Shown: piece by piece, positions 10,013-17,401 of the stretch
Layout of the letters: every line of letters starts with the position of its first letter
How positions within the stretch are numbered: position 1 is the first letter of the stretch
DNA from: JAHEDH01 sp965364515
GTDB taxonomy: Bacteria > Actinomycetota > Acidimicrobiia > Spongiisociales > ZC4RG35
Reading direction: 5' to 3'
NCBI GenBank assembly: GCA_965364515.1
Contig: CBDTXZ010000029.1
Span: 1-23,858, forward strand
Length of the DNA stretch: 23,858 nucleotides
The notes under the pieces: generated by a model
Databases searched by the model: none
What the model saw: only the letters and a program-made list of their open reading frames with translations
Told to the model about the DNA's origin: nothing
Translations under genes and position numbers: made by a program

Positions 10013-10958
10013 GGACCGCCCCACGCCTCCAGCCGAGAAGGATCACGCCCAGCCCGACACCGATGAGAACGAAGCCGGGACCAGCCGCCCAGAGCCCAAC
10101 GGGTCCGGCGTCCAGCAGCGAGGTGATCACGACAGAGCCGACCAGCACTGCCGTGACATCGACTGCCGGAGCCAGGGCGAGTGCGTTGAGCCACGTGTAC
10201 ACGTAGCCGGCGAGCACGGCACCGGTGAGGAGCACCCAGCCGATCTGCTCGACGCCGAGAGATGCGAGCGGCACCCCGCCACCCGTCAACGCACCGATCA
10301 CGACCAGCACGGCTGCTCCTCCGCCCATCCTCGACAGGCCCACGAGCCCGGCAGGAACGTCGGCGAGTACTCGCTTCGCAACGATCACCTCGATCGACCA
10401 GAGCAGAGTGGCGCCGAGGATGAGCAGCTCGCCGCTCCCGATCACGATGCCGGACACACCACCGGCCAGCACGACCTGACCGGCGAGGAGAGCCCCGATC
10501 GCGACGATGTGCATGGTTCGGACCCGCTCGCCGAGCAGCGGGATCGCAAGCGCAGCCACCCAGAGGAGAAGCGTCTTGTGTATGAATGCCGCCTGCGTCG
10601 ACGAGGCCATGGAGAGACCCTCGAAGAACATCGCAAACGGGATGGCCCCTCCGAAGACGGCGATCGCACCCAACCCGCGCCAATGCTCCCGGAGCCGGGA
10701 CGACGACAACCCGGACGGCGACAGCTTCCAGACGAGCACAACCAGGACGAGCGCAGCCATCAGGTTCTTCGCCGTCGTGTACGCCAGCGAGCCCCCCGAG
10801 TCCGACCACGCGGTGACTCCGAAGCGGTTCACCCAGATCGCAACGCCGCTGATCCCCGCAGTCCCCACCGCCCATCTGATGCCGGACCTGTCGGCCTCGT
10901 TGCCCGTCCGCGGAACATCGTTCCCGGACCGCCCTCGGCCCAGCCGTGTCTCTGCCAT
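10005..10958 (-). CDS. EamA/DMT-family membrane transporter
   Basis: A 317-residue integral membrane protein with about ten hydrophobic segments arranged as two EamA repeats; the loop motifs KNLMAAL and LSRMGGG mark matching positions in the two halves, and short basic stretches separate helices. The N-terminal 30 residues are polar and precede the first helix (near WAVGTAGISGVAIWV). Members export amino acids or small metabolites; the substrate is unknown. The start is the ATG at 10958, with GGAG about 9 bases upstream. It is divergent from the hydrogenase operon; the box at 11037-11050 is 78 bases from its start. It is followed with overlap by the DUF6390-like gene. Confidence 0.88.
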   Translation of the reverse strand: MAETRLGRGRSGNDVPRTGNEADRSGIRWAVGTAGISGVAIWVNRFGVTAWSDSGGSLAYTTAKNLMAALVLVVLVWKLSPSGLSSSRLREHWRGLGAIAVFGGAIPFAMFFEGLSMASSTQAAFIHKTLLLWVAALAIPLLGERVRTMHIVAIGALLAGQVVLAGGVSGIVIGSGELLILGATLLWSIEVIVAKRVLADVPAGLVGLSRMGGGAAVLVVIGALTGGGVPLASLGVEQIGWVLLTGAVLAGYVYTWLNALALAPAVDVTAVLVGSVVITSLLDAGPVGLWAAGPGFVLIGVGLGVILLGWRRGAVRA

Positions 10959-11036
10959 CTCCTCGACTCCGATTCGCGTGACTCCACCATGCCTTCGACA
11001 CCGGCCCTGCGACAGTGGCCATGCGTAGTCGGACCT

Positions 11037-11050
11037 GTGACCAAGGTCCC
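11037..11050 (+). promoter_or_regulatory. DosR-like box upstream of the hydrogenase operon
   Basis: GTGAC-CAAG-GTCCC departs from a perfect inverted repeat at one position of the outer 5-bp halves, and the inner CAAG extends it to GACC-AA-GGTC symmetry. It is followed by TTAC and ends 55 bases before hydB. It is arguably the best DosR-box match in the window. Confidence 0.55.
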
Positions 11051-11105
11051 TTACCGCCGTTCGGACACGCTCCCTACGGTGGCCGGGAAGCGGGAGACGA
11101 CCCCC

Positions 11106-12215
11106 ATGTCATTCGTGCTCGAGCGGTCCGGACTCGGACAGCTCGCGGATTCACTCCAAGAGGATGGTTTCACGGTCTACGGCCCGGTCGTGGCCGACCG
11201 CGCCATCCGATACCGGCCCATCGAGCACATCGACGAGCTCGCCATCGGAATCCGCGACGTCCAGGGGCCCGGCACCTACCACCTGGTCGAACGCCCCGAC
11301 GACGCGATGTTCGGACACACGGTCGGTGTCACGAGCCTCAAGGAACTGTTCTTTCCGCCACGCCGCACCGTGTGGACGGCGACCCGTGACGGGAGGTCGG
11401 TGGCGTATGCCGCCGCACCGCAGGAGCATCCCAGGGTCGCAGTCATCGGTGCGAGGTCGTGTGAACTGGCGGCTCTGGCGATCCACGACCGGGTACTGCT
11501 CGGAGGTGAATACGTCGACCCCGACTACCGCGCCCGCCGGGCCGGCGCCTTCATCGTGTCGGTCGACTGCACAGAGCCTGGCGAGGTGTGCTTCTGCGCC
11601 TCGATGGGCGCCGGACCAGCAGCCACGGGCGGTTTCGACCTCGCGCTCACAGAGATACAGATCGATGGTGGGTGGGAGTACGTCGGACGGTGTGGCTCCG
11701 AGATCGGAGAAGCCAGACTCGCCCGGGTCCCGCACCGCGCGCCGGATCAACTGGAGATCGTGGAGGCGCGGTCGGCGGTCTCGACTGCATCGACATCGAT
11801 GGGGAGAGACCTCGAGACCCTTGGCCTGGCGGGGTTTCTCGGCTCGCATCGCGAGCATCCCAGGTGGGCGGAGATCGCTGAGCGTTGCCTCGCCTGTGGC
11901 AACTGCACCCAGGCCTGCCCCACCTGCTTCTGCACATCGACGATCGACACATCCAGTCTCGATGGGTTCACCGCCACCCGCTCCACGCGGTGGGACTCCT
12001 GTTTCTCGCTCGACTTCTCGTTCATGGGTGGACGTCCGCAACGATCGACGATCGATGCGAGATACCGGCAGTGGCTCACTCACAAGCTCTCGGGGTGGGT
12101 CGACCAGTTCGGCACGTCAGGATGTGTCGGATGCGGTCGGTGCATCACATGGTGCCCGGTTGGAATCGACTTCACAGTGGAGATCCCCCTGATGATGGAG
12201 ACCGTCGATGCGTGA
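11106..12215 (+). CDS. hydB: NAD(P)-linked hydrogenase beta subunit (4Fe-4S electron transfer)
   Basis: A 369-residue iron-sulfur protein, the beta subunit of a group 3b [NiFe] hydrogenase (sulfhydrogenase type). It carries electrons between the hydrogenase small subunit and the flavin subunit in the cytoplasm. Two [4Fe-4S] motifs lie near the C-terminus: C261-C264-C267-C271 (CLACGNCTQACP) and C340-C343-C346-C350 (CVGCGRCITWCP). Further Cys residues at CELAALAIHD, VDCTEPGEVCFC and CPTCFC are typical of the family. The start is the ATG at 11106; a GCGGGAG sequence about 10 bases upstream may be the ribosome site. The frame is open far upstream, but that part is antisense to the EamA gene. It is the first gene of a seven-gene operon and overlaps hydG by 8 bases. 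Confidence 0.93.
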   Translation: MSFVLERSGLGQLADSLQEDGFTVYGPVVADRAIRYRPIEHIDELAIGIRDVQGPGTYHLVERPDDAMFGHTVGVTSLKELFFPPRRTVWTATRDGRSVAYAAAPQEHPRVAVIGARSCELAALAIHDRVLLGGEYVDPDYRARRAGAFIVSVDCTEPGEVCFCASMGAGPAATGGFDLALTEIQIDGGWEYVGRCGSEIGEARLARVPHRAPDQLEIVEARSAVSTASTSMGRDLETLGLAGFLGSHREHPRWAEIAERCLACGNCTQACPTCFCTSTIDTSSLDGFTATRSTRWDSCFSLDFSFMGGRPQRSTIDARYRQWLTHKLSGWVDQFGTSGCVGCGRCITWCPVGIDFTVEIPLMMETVDA

Positions 12216-13041
12216 CTCCGCCACCGGCCTCATCCCTCGTCCTTTCACGGTGGTGGCAAGACGTGAGGAGACCCACGACGTCACGACGCTGATGGTCGAG
12301 CCGGCCGATGGTCGATCCTGCTTCGAGTTCGCACCGGCACAGATCGGCATGATCGGCGTTCCCGGCGTCGGCGAGGTGCCGATCTCGTTCTCCAACCATC
12401 CCGACAGCACCAGATGCCTCGCCGTGACGATCCGGGCGGTCGGTGCCATCACGAAGGCGATCACCTCGGCCGGGATCGGTGACTCGATCTCGATCAGAGG
12501 GCCGTACGGGACCCACTGGCCGGTGGACCGTACGCGAGGCCGTGACGTCCTGTTCGTTGCGGGCGGGGTCGGCCTGGCCCCGCTGCGCTCGGCCATCTTC
12601 GCAGTCGCAGAGAGCGACGATCGCGGGTCGCTCGGAATCGTCTACGGCGCCCAGACCCGCGGCGACATGCTGTTCCGTGGCGACCTGGAGATCTGGGCCG
12701 AACTGGAGAACGTCTCCGTCTGGCTCACTGTGGATCGGCCCGGCGAGACCTGGTCGGGCAACGTCGGGCTCGTGACCGGACTGTTCGACGGTGCGCTGGA
12801 GTCGTTGGACCGTCCGCTGGTCATGATGTGCGGACCTGATGCGATGATCCGCAACGCATGCGCCGAACTGGTCCGTCGCGGTGTCGAAGCGACGGAGATC
12901 TGGGTGACGATGGAGCGGAACATGAAGTGCGGCGTCGGCCTGTGCGGCCACTGCCAGTTCGGGCCGTTGTTCCTGTGCAGGGAAGGTCCGGTACTCCCCT
13001 ACGACCGCATCGCCGACCTCATCGAGATCAGGGAGGTGTGA
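12208..13041 (+). CDS. hydG: NAD(P)-linked hydrogenase gamma subunit (FAD, NAD(P), 2Fe-2S)
   Basis: A 277-residue ferredoxin-NADP-reductase-type subunit that passes electrons to NAD(P). The FAD domain is N-terminal (VPISFSNHP, then IRGPYGTHWPV), the NAD(P) domain contains DVLFVAGGVGLAPLRS and the MMCGPDAM motif, and the C-terminus carries a [2Fe-2S] set at C241, C246, C249 and C257 (CGVGLCGHCQFG). These are the hallmarks of the group 3b gamma subunit, related to PyrK-type reductase subunits. Coenzyme preference between NAD and NADP cannot be decided by eye. The ATG overlaps the hydB stop by 8 bases, suggesting translational coupling. Confidence 0.94.
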   Translation: MRDSATGLIPRPFTVVARREETHDVTTLMVEPADGRSCFEFAPAQIGMIGVPGVGEVPISFSNHPDSTRCLAVTIRAVGAITKAITSAGIGDSISIRGPYGTHWPVDRTRGRDVLFVAGGVGLAPLRSAIFAVAESDDRGSLGIVYGAQTRGDMLFRGDLEIWAELENVSVWLTVDRPGETWSGNVGLVTGLFDGALESLDRPLVMMCGPDAMIRNACAELVRRGVEATEIWVTMERNMKCGVGLCGHCQFGPLFLCREGPVLPYDRIADLIEIREV

Positions 13042-13043
13042 CC

Positions 13044-13820
13044 GTGACCAGGCCTTCGCTCGCAGTCTGGAAACTCGCATCCTGCGGAGGCTGCCAGTTG
13101 AGCCTGCTCGATCTCGAGGACCAACTCCTCGAGATCGCAAGCGTGATCGACATCGCGCACTTCCCAGAGGCCTCCAGCGCACACCGCGACGGGCCGTACA
13201 CCGTTTCGCTCGTCGAGGGGTCGATCACGACCCCGCATGACGCAGAGCGAATCCGAGTGATCCGCGACCAGTCGGAGATCCTCGTGGCGATCGGCGCCTG
13301 CGCCACAGCAGGCGGCATCCAGGCCCTGAAGAACCTCGCCGATGTCGACGACTTCGCCGAAAGGGTCTATGCCACCCCCGACTTCATCGACTCGCTGTCG
13401 ACGTCCACGCCGATCTCGGAGCACGTGGACGTAGACATCGAGCTGCGGGGCTGTCCGATCGACAAGCTCCAGCTGCTCGAGTTGGTCAGCGCCCTGCTGA
13501 TCGGAAGGCAGCCGAACCTGCCCACCTATCCGGTCTGTGTCGAATGCAAGGCCCGCTCTGTGAGTTGTGTCATGGTCGCCGGAGGTGTCCCGTGTCTCGG
13601 CCCGATCACTCAGGCCGGGTGTGGGGCCATATGTCCGGCGTTCGATCGCGGCTGCTACGGCTGCTTCGGACCGGCGGAGACGGTCAACGCTGCATCACTG
13701 GCAGCACGCTGGCGAGGCCTCGGCGTTCTGGACGAAGCCCTGGTCCGCTCACTGAGAACACACAACGCCGCCGATCCCGAGTTCGCTGCGGCCTCGGCAG
13801 CCATCGATCAGGAGGTCTGA
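13044..13820 (+). CDS. hydD: [NiFe] hydrogenase small (delta) subunit
   Basis: A 258-residue small subunit holding the iron-sulfur relay next to the active site. The proximal-cluster motif is close to the N-terminus (LASCGGCQLS, C14 and C17), with further ligands in GACATAGG and RGCPIDK. The medial and distal clusters are expected in the Cys-rich C-terminal half (YPVCVECKARSVSC, GVPCLGPITQAGCGAICP, RGCYGCFGP). No Tat signal is present, so the enzyme is cytoplasmic, as expected for group 3. The GTG at 13044 is chosen because GGGAGG lies 7 bases upstream; a GTG at 13038 is too close to it. The longer upstream frame is a shadow of hydG. Confidence 0.94.
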   Translation: MTRPSLAVWKLASCGGCQLSLLDLEDQLLEIASVIDIAHFPEASSAHRDGPYTVSLVEGSITTPHDAERIRVIRDQSEILVAIGACATAGGIQALKNLADVDDFAERVYATPDFIDSLSTSTPISEHVDVDIELRGCPIDKLQLLELVSALLIGRQPNLPTYPVCVECKARSVSCVMVAGGVPCLGPITQAGCGAICPAFDRGCYGCFGPAETVNAASLAARWRGLGVLDEALVRSLRTHNAADPEFAAASAAIDQEV

Positions 13821-15116
13821 GTGCACAAGACGGATCAGCTTCGAACCTTCCGGGTCGGCGAGCTCTCCAGGGTGGAGGGCGAAGGGGCGCTGGACGTCAC
13901 GCTCGACGGCGCCGAGGTACTGGACCTCAAATTCAGGATCTTCGAGCCGCCCCGATTCTTCGAGGCGTTGCTCGAGGGCCGGGACCACGCAGAGGCGCCA
14001 GACATCACTGCCCGGATCTGTGGGATCTGCCCGGTCGCGTACCAGACGTCTTCGATCAACGCCATGGAGCATGTCCGGGGGATCCACGTGACGGAGCAGA
14101 TCCGCCGGCTGCGACATCTGCTCTACCTCGCCGAATGGATCGAGAGTCACGCGCTGCACATCTACTTCCTGCATGCCCCCGATTTCCTGGGCTATCCCAG
14201 CGGGGTGGCGCTCGCGGCCGATCACCCCGACCTGATACGAGATGCCCTCCGGCTCAAGAAGGTCGCCAACGATCTGATGGCGCTGATCGGGGGACGGGAG
14301 ATCCATCCGGTCAACCCGAAGGTCGGAGGGTTCCATCGAGCCCCGCAATCGGCCGATCTGGCTTCGTTCTCCGCAGAATTGGAATGGGCGCTCGAGGCGT
14401 CTCTCCGGACCGTCTCACTCGTATCGACATTCGCGTTCCCCGAACTCGAACTCGCCTACGAATTCGTAGCGCTGTCGCACCCCGACGAGTACGCCATCAT
14501 CGACGGGCGAATCCGGTCGTCGGCGGGCATCGACGCCGACGTTGCCGAGTTCAATGCAATCTTCAGCGAGGAACACGTCGAATGGTCGAACGCCCTCCGC
14601 TCGAGGATCCGGGGCCGCGGGTCCTATCACGTCGGCCCGGTGGCACGCCTCAACCTCAATCGCGACCGGCTGCACCCGATCGCGCTCGAAGCGGCATCAC
14701 GGCTCGAGCCAACCGTCGTGAACCCGTTCCGGAGCATCATCGTCCGGGCGGTGGAGATGGTGCACGCCTGTGCGACCAGTCTGGACATCATCGAGCGATA
14801 CCGCCCGCCGGATCCCCCCGCCGTGTCCGGGCCGATTCGAGCCGGCGAGGGCCACGGCGCCTCCGAGGCGCCACGCGGGATGCTCTACCACCGCTACCGG
14901 ATCGACGATGCGGGTCTCATCACCGATGCACAGATCGTCCCACCCACCAGCCAGAACCAGCTTCGCATCGAAGAGGACCTCCGCAGTCTGATCCCGACGA
15001 TCGCCGAACTGAGCGACGACGAGATGCGACACCGCCTCGAACAGGCGATCAGGAACTACGACCCGTGCATCTCCTGCGCAACGCACTTCCTGGATCTCCG
15101 GGTGACACGCTCATGA
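13821..15116 (+). CDS. hydA: [NiFe] hydrogenase large (alpha) subunit, group 3b type
   Basis: A 431-residue catalytic subunit. The L1 motif is R65-I-C67-G-I-C70 followed by PVAYQ, with no His, as in group 3b. The L2 motif near the C-terminus is D414-P-C416-I-S-C419-A-T-H422. All four Ni/Fe cysteines are present. A nine-residue tail (FLDLRVTRS) follows H422 and should be cut by the protease encoded next. The enzyme reversibly couples H2 to NAD(P)H. In mycobacteria the group 3b enzyme is induced in hypoxia under DosR and evolves H2 when respiration fails. The GTG start has AGGAGG 5 bases upstream and directly abuts the hydD stop. Confidence 0.96.
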   Translation: MHKTDQLRTFRVGELSRVEGEGALDVTLDGAEVLDLKFRIFEPPRFFEALLEGRDHAEAPDITARICGICPVAYQTSSINAMEHVRGIHVTEQIRRLRHLLYLAEWIESHALHIYFLHAPDFLGYPSGVALAADHPDLIRDALRLKKVANDLMALIGGREIHPVNPKVGGFHRAPQSADLASFSAELEWALEASLRTVSLVSTFAFPELELAYEFVALSHPDEYAIIDGRIRSSAGIDADVAEFNAIFSEEHVEWSNALRSRIRGRGSYHVGPVARLNLNRDRLHPIALEAASRLEPTVVNPFRSIIVRAVEMVHACATSLDIIERYRPPDPPAVSGPIRAGEGHGASEAPRGMLYHRYRIDDAGLITDAQIVPPTSQNQLRIEEDLRSLIPTIAELSDDEMRHRLEQAIRNYDPCISCATHFLDLRVTRS

Positions 15117-15565
15117 TCGTCATCGGAGTCGGAAACCGGTTCCGGGGCGACGATGCGGTGGGGCTCAGAGTCGTCGAGCGACTCGGCACGGCTGTCACGT
15201 GCTACGAGTCGGATGGCGACCCCTCGAATCTCATCGTGCTGTTCGGTTCCGACCCCGATGTGATCATCGTCGATGCGATGGTCTCGGGTGCGGAACCCGG
15301 GACGGTGAGAGCCACGGAGATCGCGCTCACGTCGGAGGAGGAGCCACGAGTCCCTCTGGCGAGCCAGCGGTCGACGCACGGATTCGGGGTGTTCGAGGCG
15401 CTCGAGCTCGCTCGAATCCTCGGCACCGTCCCACATCGGCTCACCGTCATCGGGGTCGAAGGGGCGAGGTTCGACCCCGGAGCCGAACTGACCCCCGAAC
15501 TCGAGGAGGCGGCGTGCCGGGTGGCAGACCGGATCCTCCGCATCGCAGCCGAGCAGAAAGTGTGA
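15113..15565 (+). CDS. Hydrogenase maturation endopeptidase
   Basis: A 150-residue HybD/HycI-family protease that removes the C-terminal peptide of the large subunit after nickel insertion. The opening VIGVGNRFRGDDAVG is the family signature. Candidate nickel-sensing ligands by analogy with HybD (E16, D62, H93) are D14, D54 (in IIVDAM) and H89 (in STHGFG). The ATG overlaps the hydA stop (ATGA), so it is translationally coupled to its substrate gene. Confidence 0.93.
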   Translation: MIVIGVGNRFRGDDAVGLRVVERLGTAVTCYESDGDPSNLIVLFGSDPDVIIVDAMVSGAEPGTVRATEIALTSEEEPRVPLASQRSTHGFGVFEALELARILGTVPHRLTVIGVEGARFDPGAELTPELEEAACRVADRILRIAAEQKV

Positions 15566-15571
15566 GTGGAG

Positions 15572-15832
15572 ATGTGTCTTCCCAGGATCGGTGAAATCGT
15601 TGCGATCGATGGCGACGAGGCCGTCATCACCACGCCCCTGACCAGGGACGCCCGAATCAGCCTGCTGTGCGTGCCAGACGCCGCAGTCGGAGACCACGTG
15701 ATGGTCCACGCCGGCTACGCCATCGAACTGCTCGATCCGATCGAGGCCGCAGCGCGTCAGGACCTGATCCATTCGGCGACGGGGCGGAGCTCCGCCCCGT
15801 CGCCGCCCGAAGACGGGGCCGGTGAGCGCTGA
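15572..15832 (+). CDS. hypC: Hydrogenase maturation chaperone HypC/HupF
   Basis: An 86-residue HypC-family chaperone that carries the Fe(CN)2CO unit with HypD and docks to the large subunit. I chose the ATG at 15572 because HypC needs Met-Cys at its N-terminus (MCLPRIGEIVAIDG); a GTG at 15566 would put Met-Glu before this and mask the Cys. The centre (VGDHVMVHAGYAIELLDPIEA) is typical. The last 17 or so residues, rich in Ser, Pro and Gly, are encoded by a long perfect palindrome and look dispensable. hypA, B, D, E and F are not in the window and must lie elsewhere. Confidence 0.92.
   Translation: MCLPRIGEIVAIDGDEAVITTPLTRDARISLLCVPDAAVGDHVMVHAGYAIELLDPIEAAARQDLIHSATGRSSAPSPPEDGAGER
15774..15805. 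repeat. 32-bp perfect palindrome inside the end of hypC
   Basis: Positions 15774-15789 are the exact reverse complement of 15790-15805, giving a 16-bp stem with no spare loop (the tip would open to a few bases). It lies within the hypC reading frame, 25 bases before its stop. In RNA it would be a very stable hairpin between the hydrogenase genes and DUF5661, and might set processing or partial termination. Confidence 0.8.
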
Positions 15833-16128
15833 TGCCCACTCCGTTCACGATCGAAGACGCCATCGAGGCGTGTCGGGTCATTGGAGTCGACCTCGACTCC
15901 GAGGGGTTCGACGCGGCAGCGGTGCTCAGAGGGATGCAGGTCGAGCTCGAACACGGCACCCGAACACCCCAGCTCGACGTCACCGGAGACGATCCGGTGT
16001 TGACGGCCAAGATCGCGCTCGCTCATCTTCGAGAGTTTCCCGACTACTACGAACGCCTCGACCGTATGGAGACGGTCGGACACGCAGCGTGGGCCGTGAC
16101 CGGAGACCCCGATCTGGGGATCGTCTGA
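15832..16128 (+). CDS. DUF5661 family protein
   Basis: A 98-residue acidic protein. The pattern FTIEDAIEACRVIGVDL, GMQVELEHG, then LDVTGDDPVLTAKIALAHLREFPDYYERL matches the DUF5661 family as I recall it. Function is unknown; similar proteins often read as short helical proteins of metal-rich or anaerobic genomes. The ATG overlaps the hypC stop (TGATG), so it is the last gene of the hydrogenase operon. It converges on usp1 26 bases away, a gap with only a 10-base palindrome (16142-16151). Confidence 0.8.
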   Translation: MPTPFTIEDAIEACRVIGVDLDSEGFDAAAVLRGMQVELEHGTRTPQLDVTGDDPVLTAKIALAHLREFPDYYERLDRMETVGHAAWAVTGDPDLGIV

Positions 16129-16154
16129 AGGGACAGAACGGGTTCCGGAACTCA

Positions 16155-16574
16155 TCAGGAGCTGCGGGCGATGAAGACATCGCACGACGCCGTGTGGATG
16201 ACCCCGTGACTGGTGCTCCCGAGCACCAGCGAGGCGAGGTCACCACGGCCTCGATTGCCCACCACGATCAGATCCGCCGACACCTCATCGGCGTGAGCCA
16301 CGAGCATCCGGGCCGCACCTCCGGTCATGTCGACCTTGGTGACTGCGACGTCGTCGGCCGACGCGATCATCGGGTCCACGACAGCCCAGACGGCCTCGCT
16401 TTCGGCGGCGCGCATCTTCTCAATGTTGACGGCCGCTCCGAGGTCGTACACGAACGGCATCTCGAACACGTGCACGACGTCGAGGGACGCTCCGAGCGCC
16501 CGGGACAGGTCGATGGCGCGTTCCAACACGGCCTCGGAGTAGGTCGAGGCATCGACTCCCACGACGATCTTCAT
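16155..16574 (-). CDS. Universal stress protein (UspA fold) 1
   Basis: A 139-residue single-domain USP. The N-terminus MKIVVGVDAS with a charged first helix is typical. The C-terminal ATP-binding pattern G-x2-G-x9-G-(S/T) is seen in VVGNRGRGDLASLVLGSTS (residues 104-122), so it likely binds ATP. The start is the ATG at 16574; GGGAGAAAGG lies about 8 bases upstream. The open frame extends 34 codons further with no good start. Several USPs belong to the DosR regulon in mycobacteria. It is separate from usp2 by 196 bases and has its own weaker box candidate. Confidence 0.92.
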   Translation of the reverse strand: MKIVVGVDASTYSEAVLERAIDLSRALGASLDVVHVFEMPFVYDLGAAVNIEKMRAAESEAVWAVVDPMIASADDVAVTKVDMTGGAARMLVAHADEVSADLIVVGNRGRGDLASLVLGSTSHGVIHTASCDVFIARSS

Positions 16575-16675
16575 TTCAGAGCCTTTCTCCCGACGTGTCG
16601 ATCCGACATCGGACCGATTGGGAATCGGGGACCGACACCCGCTCACAGTCTGTCGGCGAGGGGTGAGGTCGACCA

Positions 16676-16689
16676 CGGCCCAACGTCAC
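16676..16689 (-). promoter_or_regulatory. Weaker DosR-like box upstream of usp1
   Basis: On the minus strand GTGAC-GTTG-GGCCG. The left half matches the other sites; the right half lacks the last C of CCC. It is 101 bases before the usp1 start, farther than the others, so this is the least certain of the listed sites. Confidence 0.3.
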
Positions 16690-16770
16690 CATCTGCGCGA
16701 CGGCAACCTCGATCCCGCTCGGGGAGTTCGACGGGTTGCCTGCGGCTCGCTGCGGATCTCGCTCGAGGGA

Positions 16771-17223
16771 TCAGGCGACGGTGAGCACCGCAACGGGCGT
16801 CGAATGCTGGACCTTGCGCGTGACGCTGCCGAGGAGGGCGCCGGAGAAACCGCCCAGCCCCCGCCGCCCCATGACGACCAGGTCGGCGCCGACCTCGTCG
16901 GCCAACTCGACGATGACGCGAGCCGGTTCGCCCGAAATCACGTGCTCGTGCAACCACTTCGCTCCGGCCGCCTCCAGACGCTGGGCCGCCCGTGCGAGAA
17001 GCTCTCGTCCCAGATCCGTCTCGTACCCGAGGGTCGCGACGTATGCATGCTCGATCTCGACGTACGAGTCTGCAGACAGCACCATCTCGGAAGCTCGAGG
17101 CGCCACCACGGTGAGCAGATGGATTGTGTCTACGGAACCGTCCTTCACCAGTCCGGAGACCAGCTCGAGCGCATGGTCGGAGTGCTCGGAGCCGTCGAGG
17201 GCGAGAACCACTGTCTTGAACAT
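16771..17223 (-). CDS. Universal stress protein (UspA fold) 2
   Basis: A 150-residue single-domain USP (MFKTVVLALDGSEHS...) with a clear ATP-binding pattern VVMGRRGLGGFSGALLGSVT (residues 116-135). It resembles usp1 only in the general fold, so this is not a recent duplicate. The start is the ATG at 17223; an upstream TTG at 17256 would add 11 residues. The ribosome site (GGGG, 3-6 bases upstream) is weak. It is divergent from ppdK1, and each gene has its own box in the 178-base gap. Confidence 0.92.
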   Translation of the reverse strand: MFKTVVLALDGSEHSDHALELVSGLVKDGSVDTIHLLTVVAPRASEMVLSADSYVEIEHAYVATLGYETDLGRELLARAAQRLEAAGAKWLHEHVISGEPARVIVELADEVGADLVVMGRRGLGGFSGALLGSVTRKVQHSTPVAVLTVA

Positions 17224-17259
17224 GTCCCCATCATCGCCGACGGGTCGAGGAGGCAACCA

Positions 17260-17273
17260 CCGACCTTCGTCCC
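17260..17273 (-). promoter_or_regulatory. DosR-like box upstream of usp2
   Basis: On the minus strand GGGAC-GAAG-GTCGG: perfect left half, right half with two mismatches. It ends 36 bases before the usp2 ATG. Confidence 0.45.
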
Positions 17274-17330
17274 AACCCGATCGGGCACCCGCTCAGGAGC
17301 CCCGAGGCGTGGGACGTTCGCCGCAACCGT

Positions 17331-17344
17331 GTGACCGACTGCCC
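17331..17344 (+). promoter_or_regulatory. DosR-like box upstream of ppdK1
   Basis: GTGAC-CGAC-TGCCC followed by TAGC. It ends 57 bases before the ppdK1 ATG, close to the spacing seen at hydB and DUF1876. Confidence 0.45.
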
Positions 17345-17401
17345 TAGCCACGCGGACGGCCCCCTGCCAATACTCCGAGGAGAGCAGAAGGAGCTTGAGG
17401 T

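Noticed and set aside
9879..11105. N-terminal extension of the hydB frame
   Set aside because: It is antisense to the EamA and DUF6390-like genes; the real subunit begins at the ATG at 11106.
13544..15112. Upstream part of a 673-codon plus-strand frame ending with the protease
   Set aside because: It runs out of frame across hydD and hydA and is rich in Arg, Pro and Gly; only the last 150 codons (from 15113) are the real protease.
16627..16640. GGGGACCGACACCC upstream of usp1 as a box
   Set aside because: Only one half fits at the required spacing; the site at 16676-16689 fits better.
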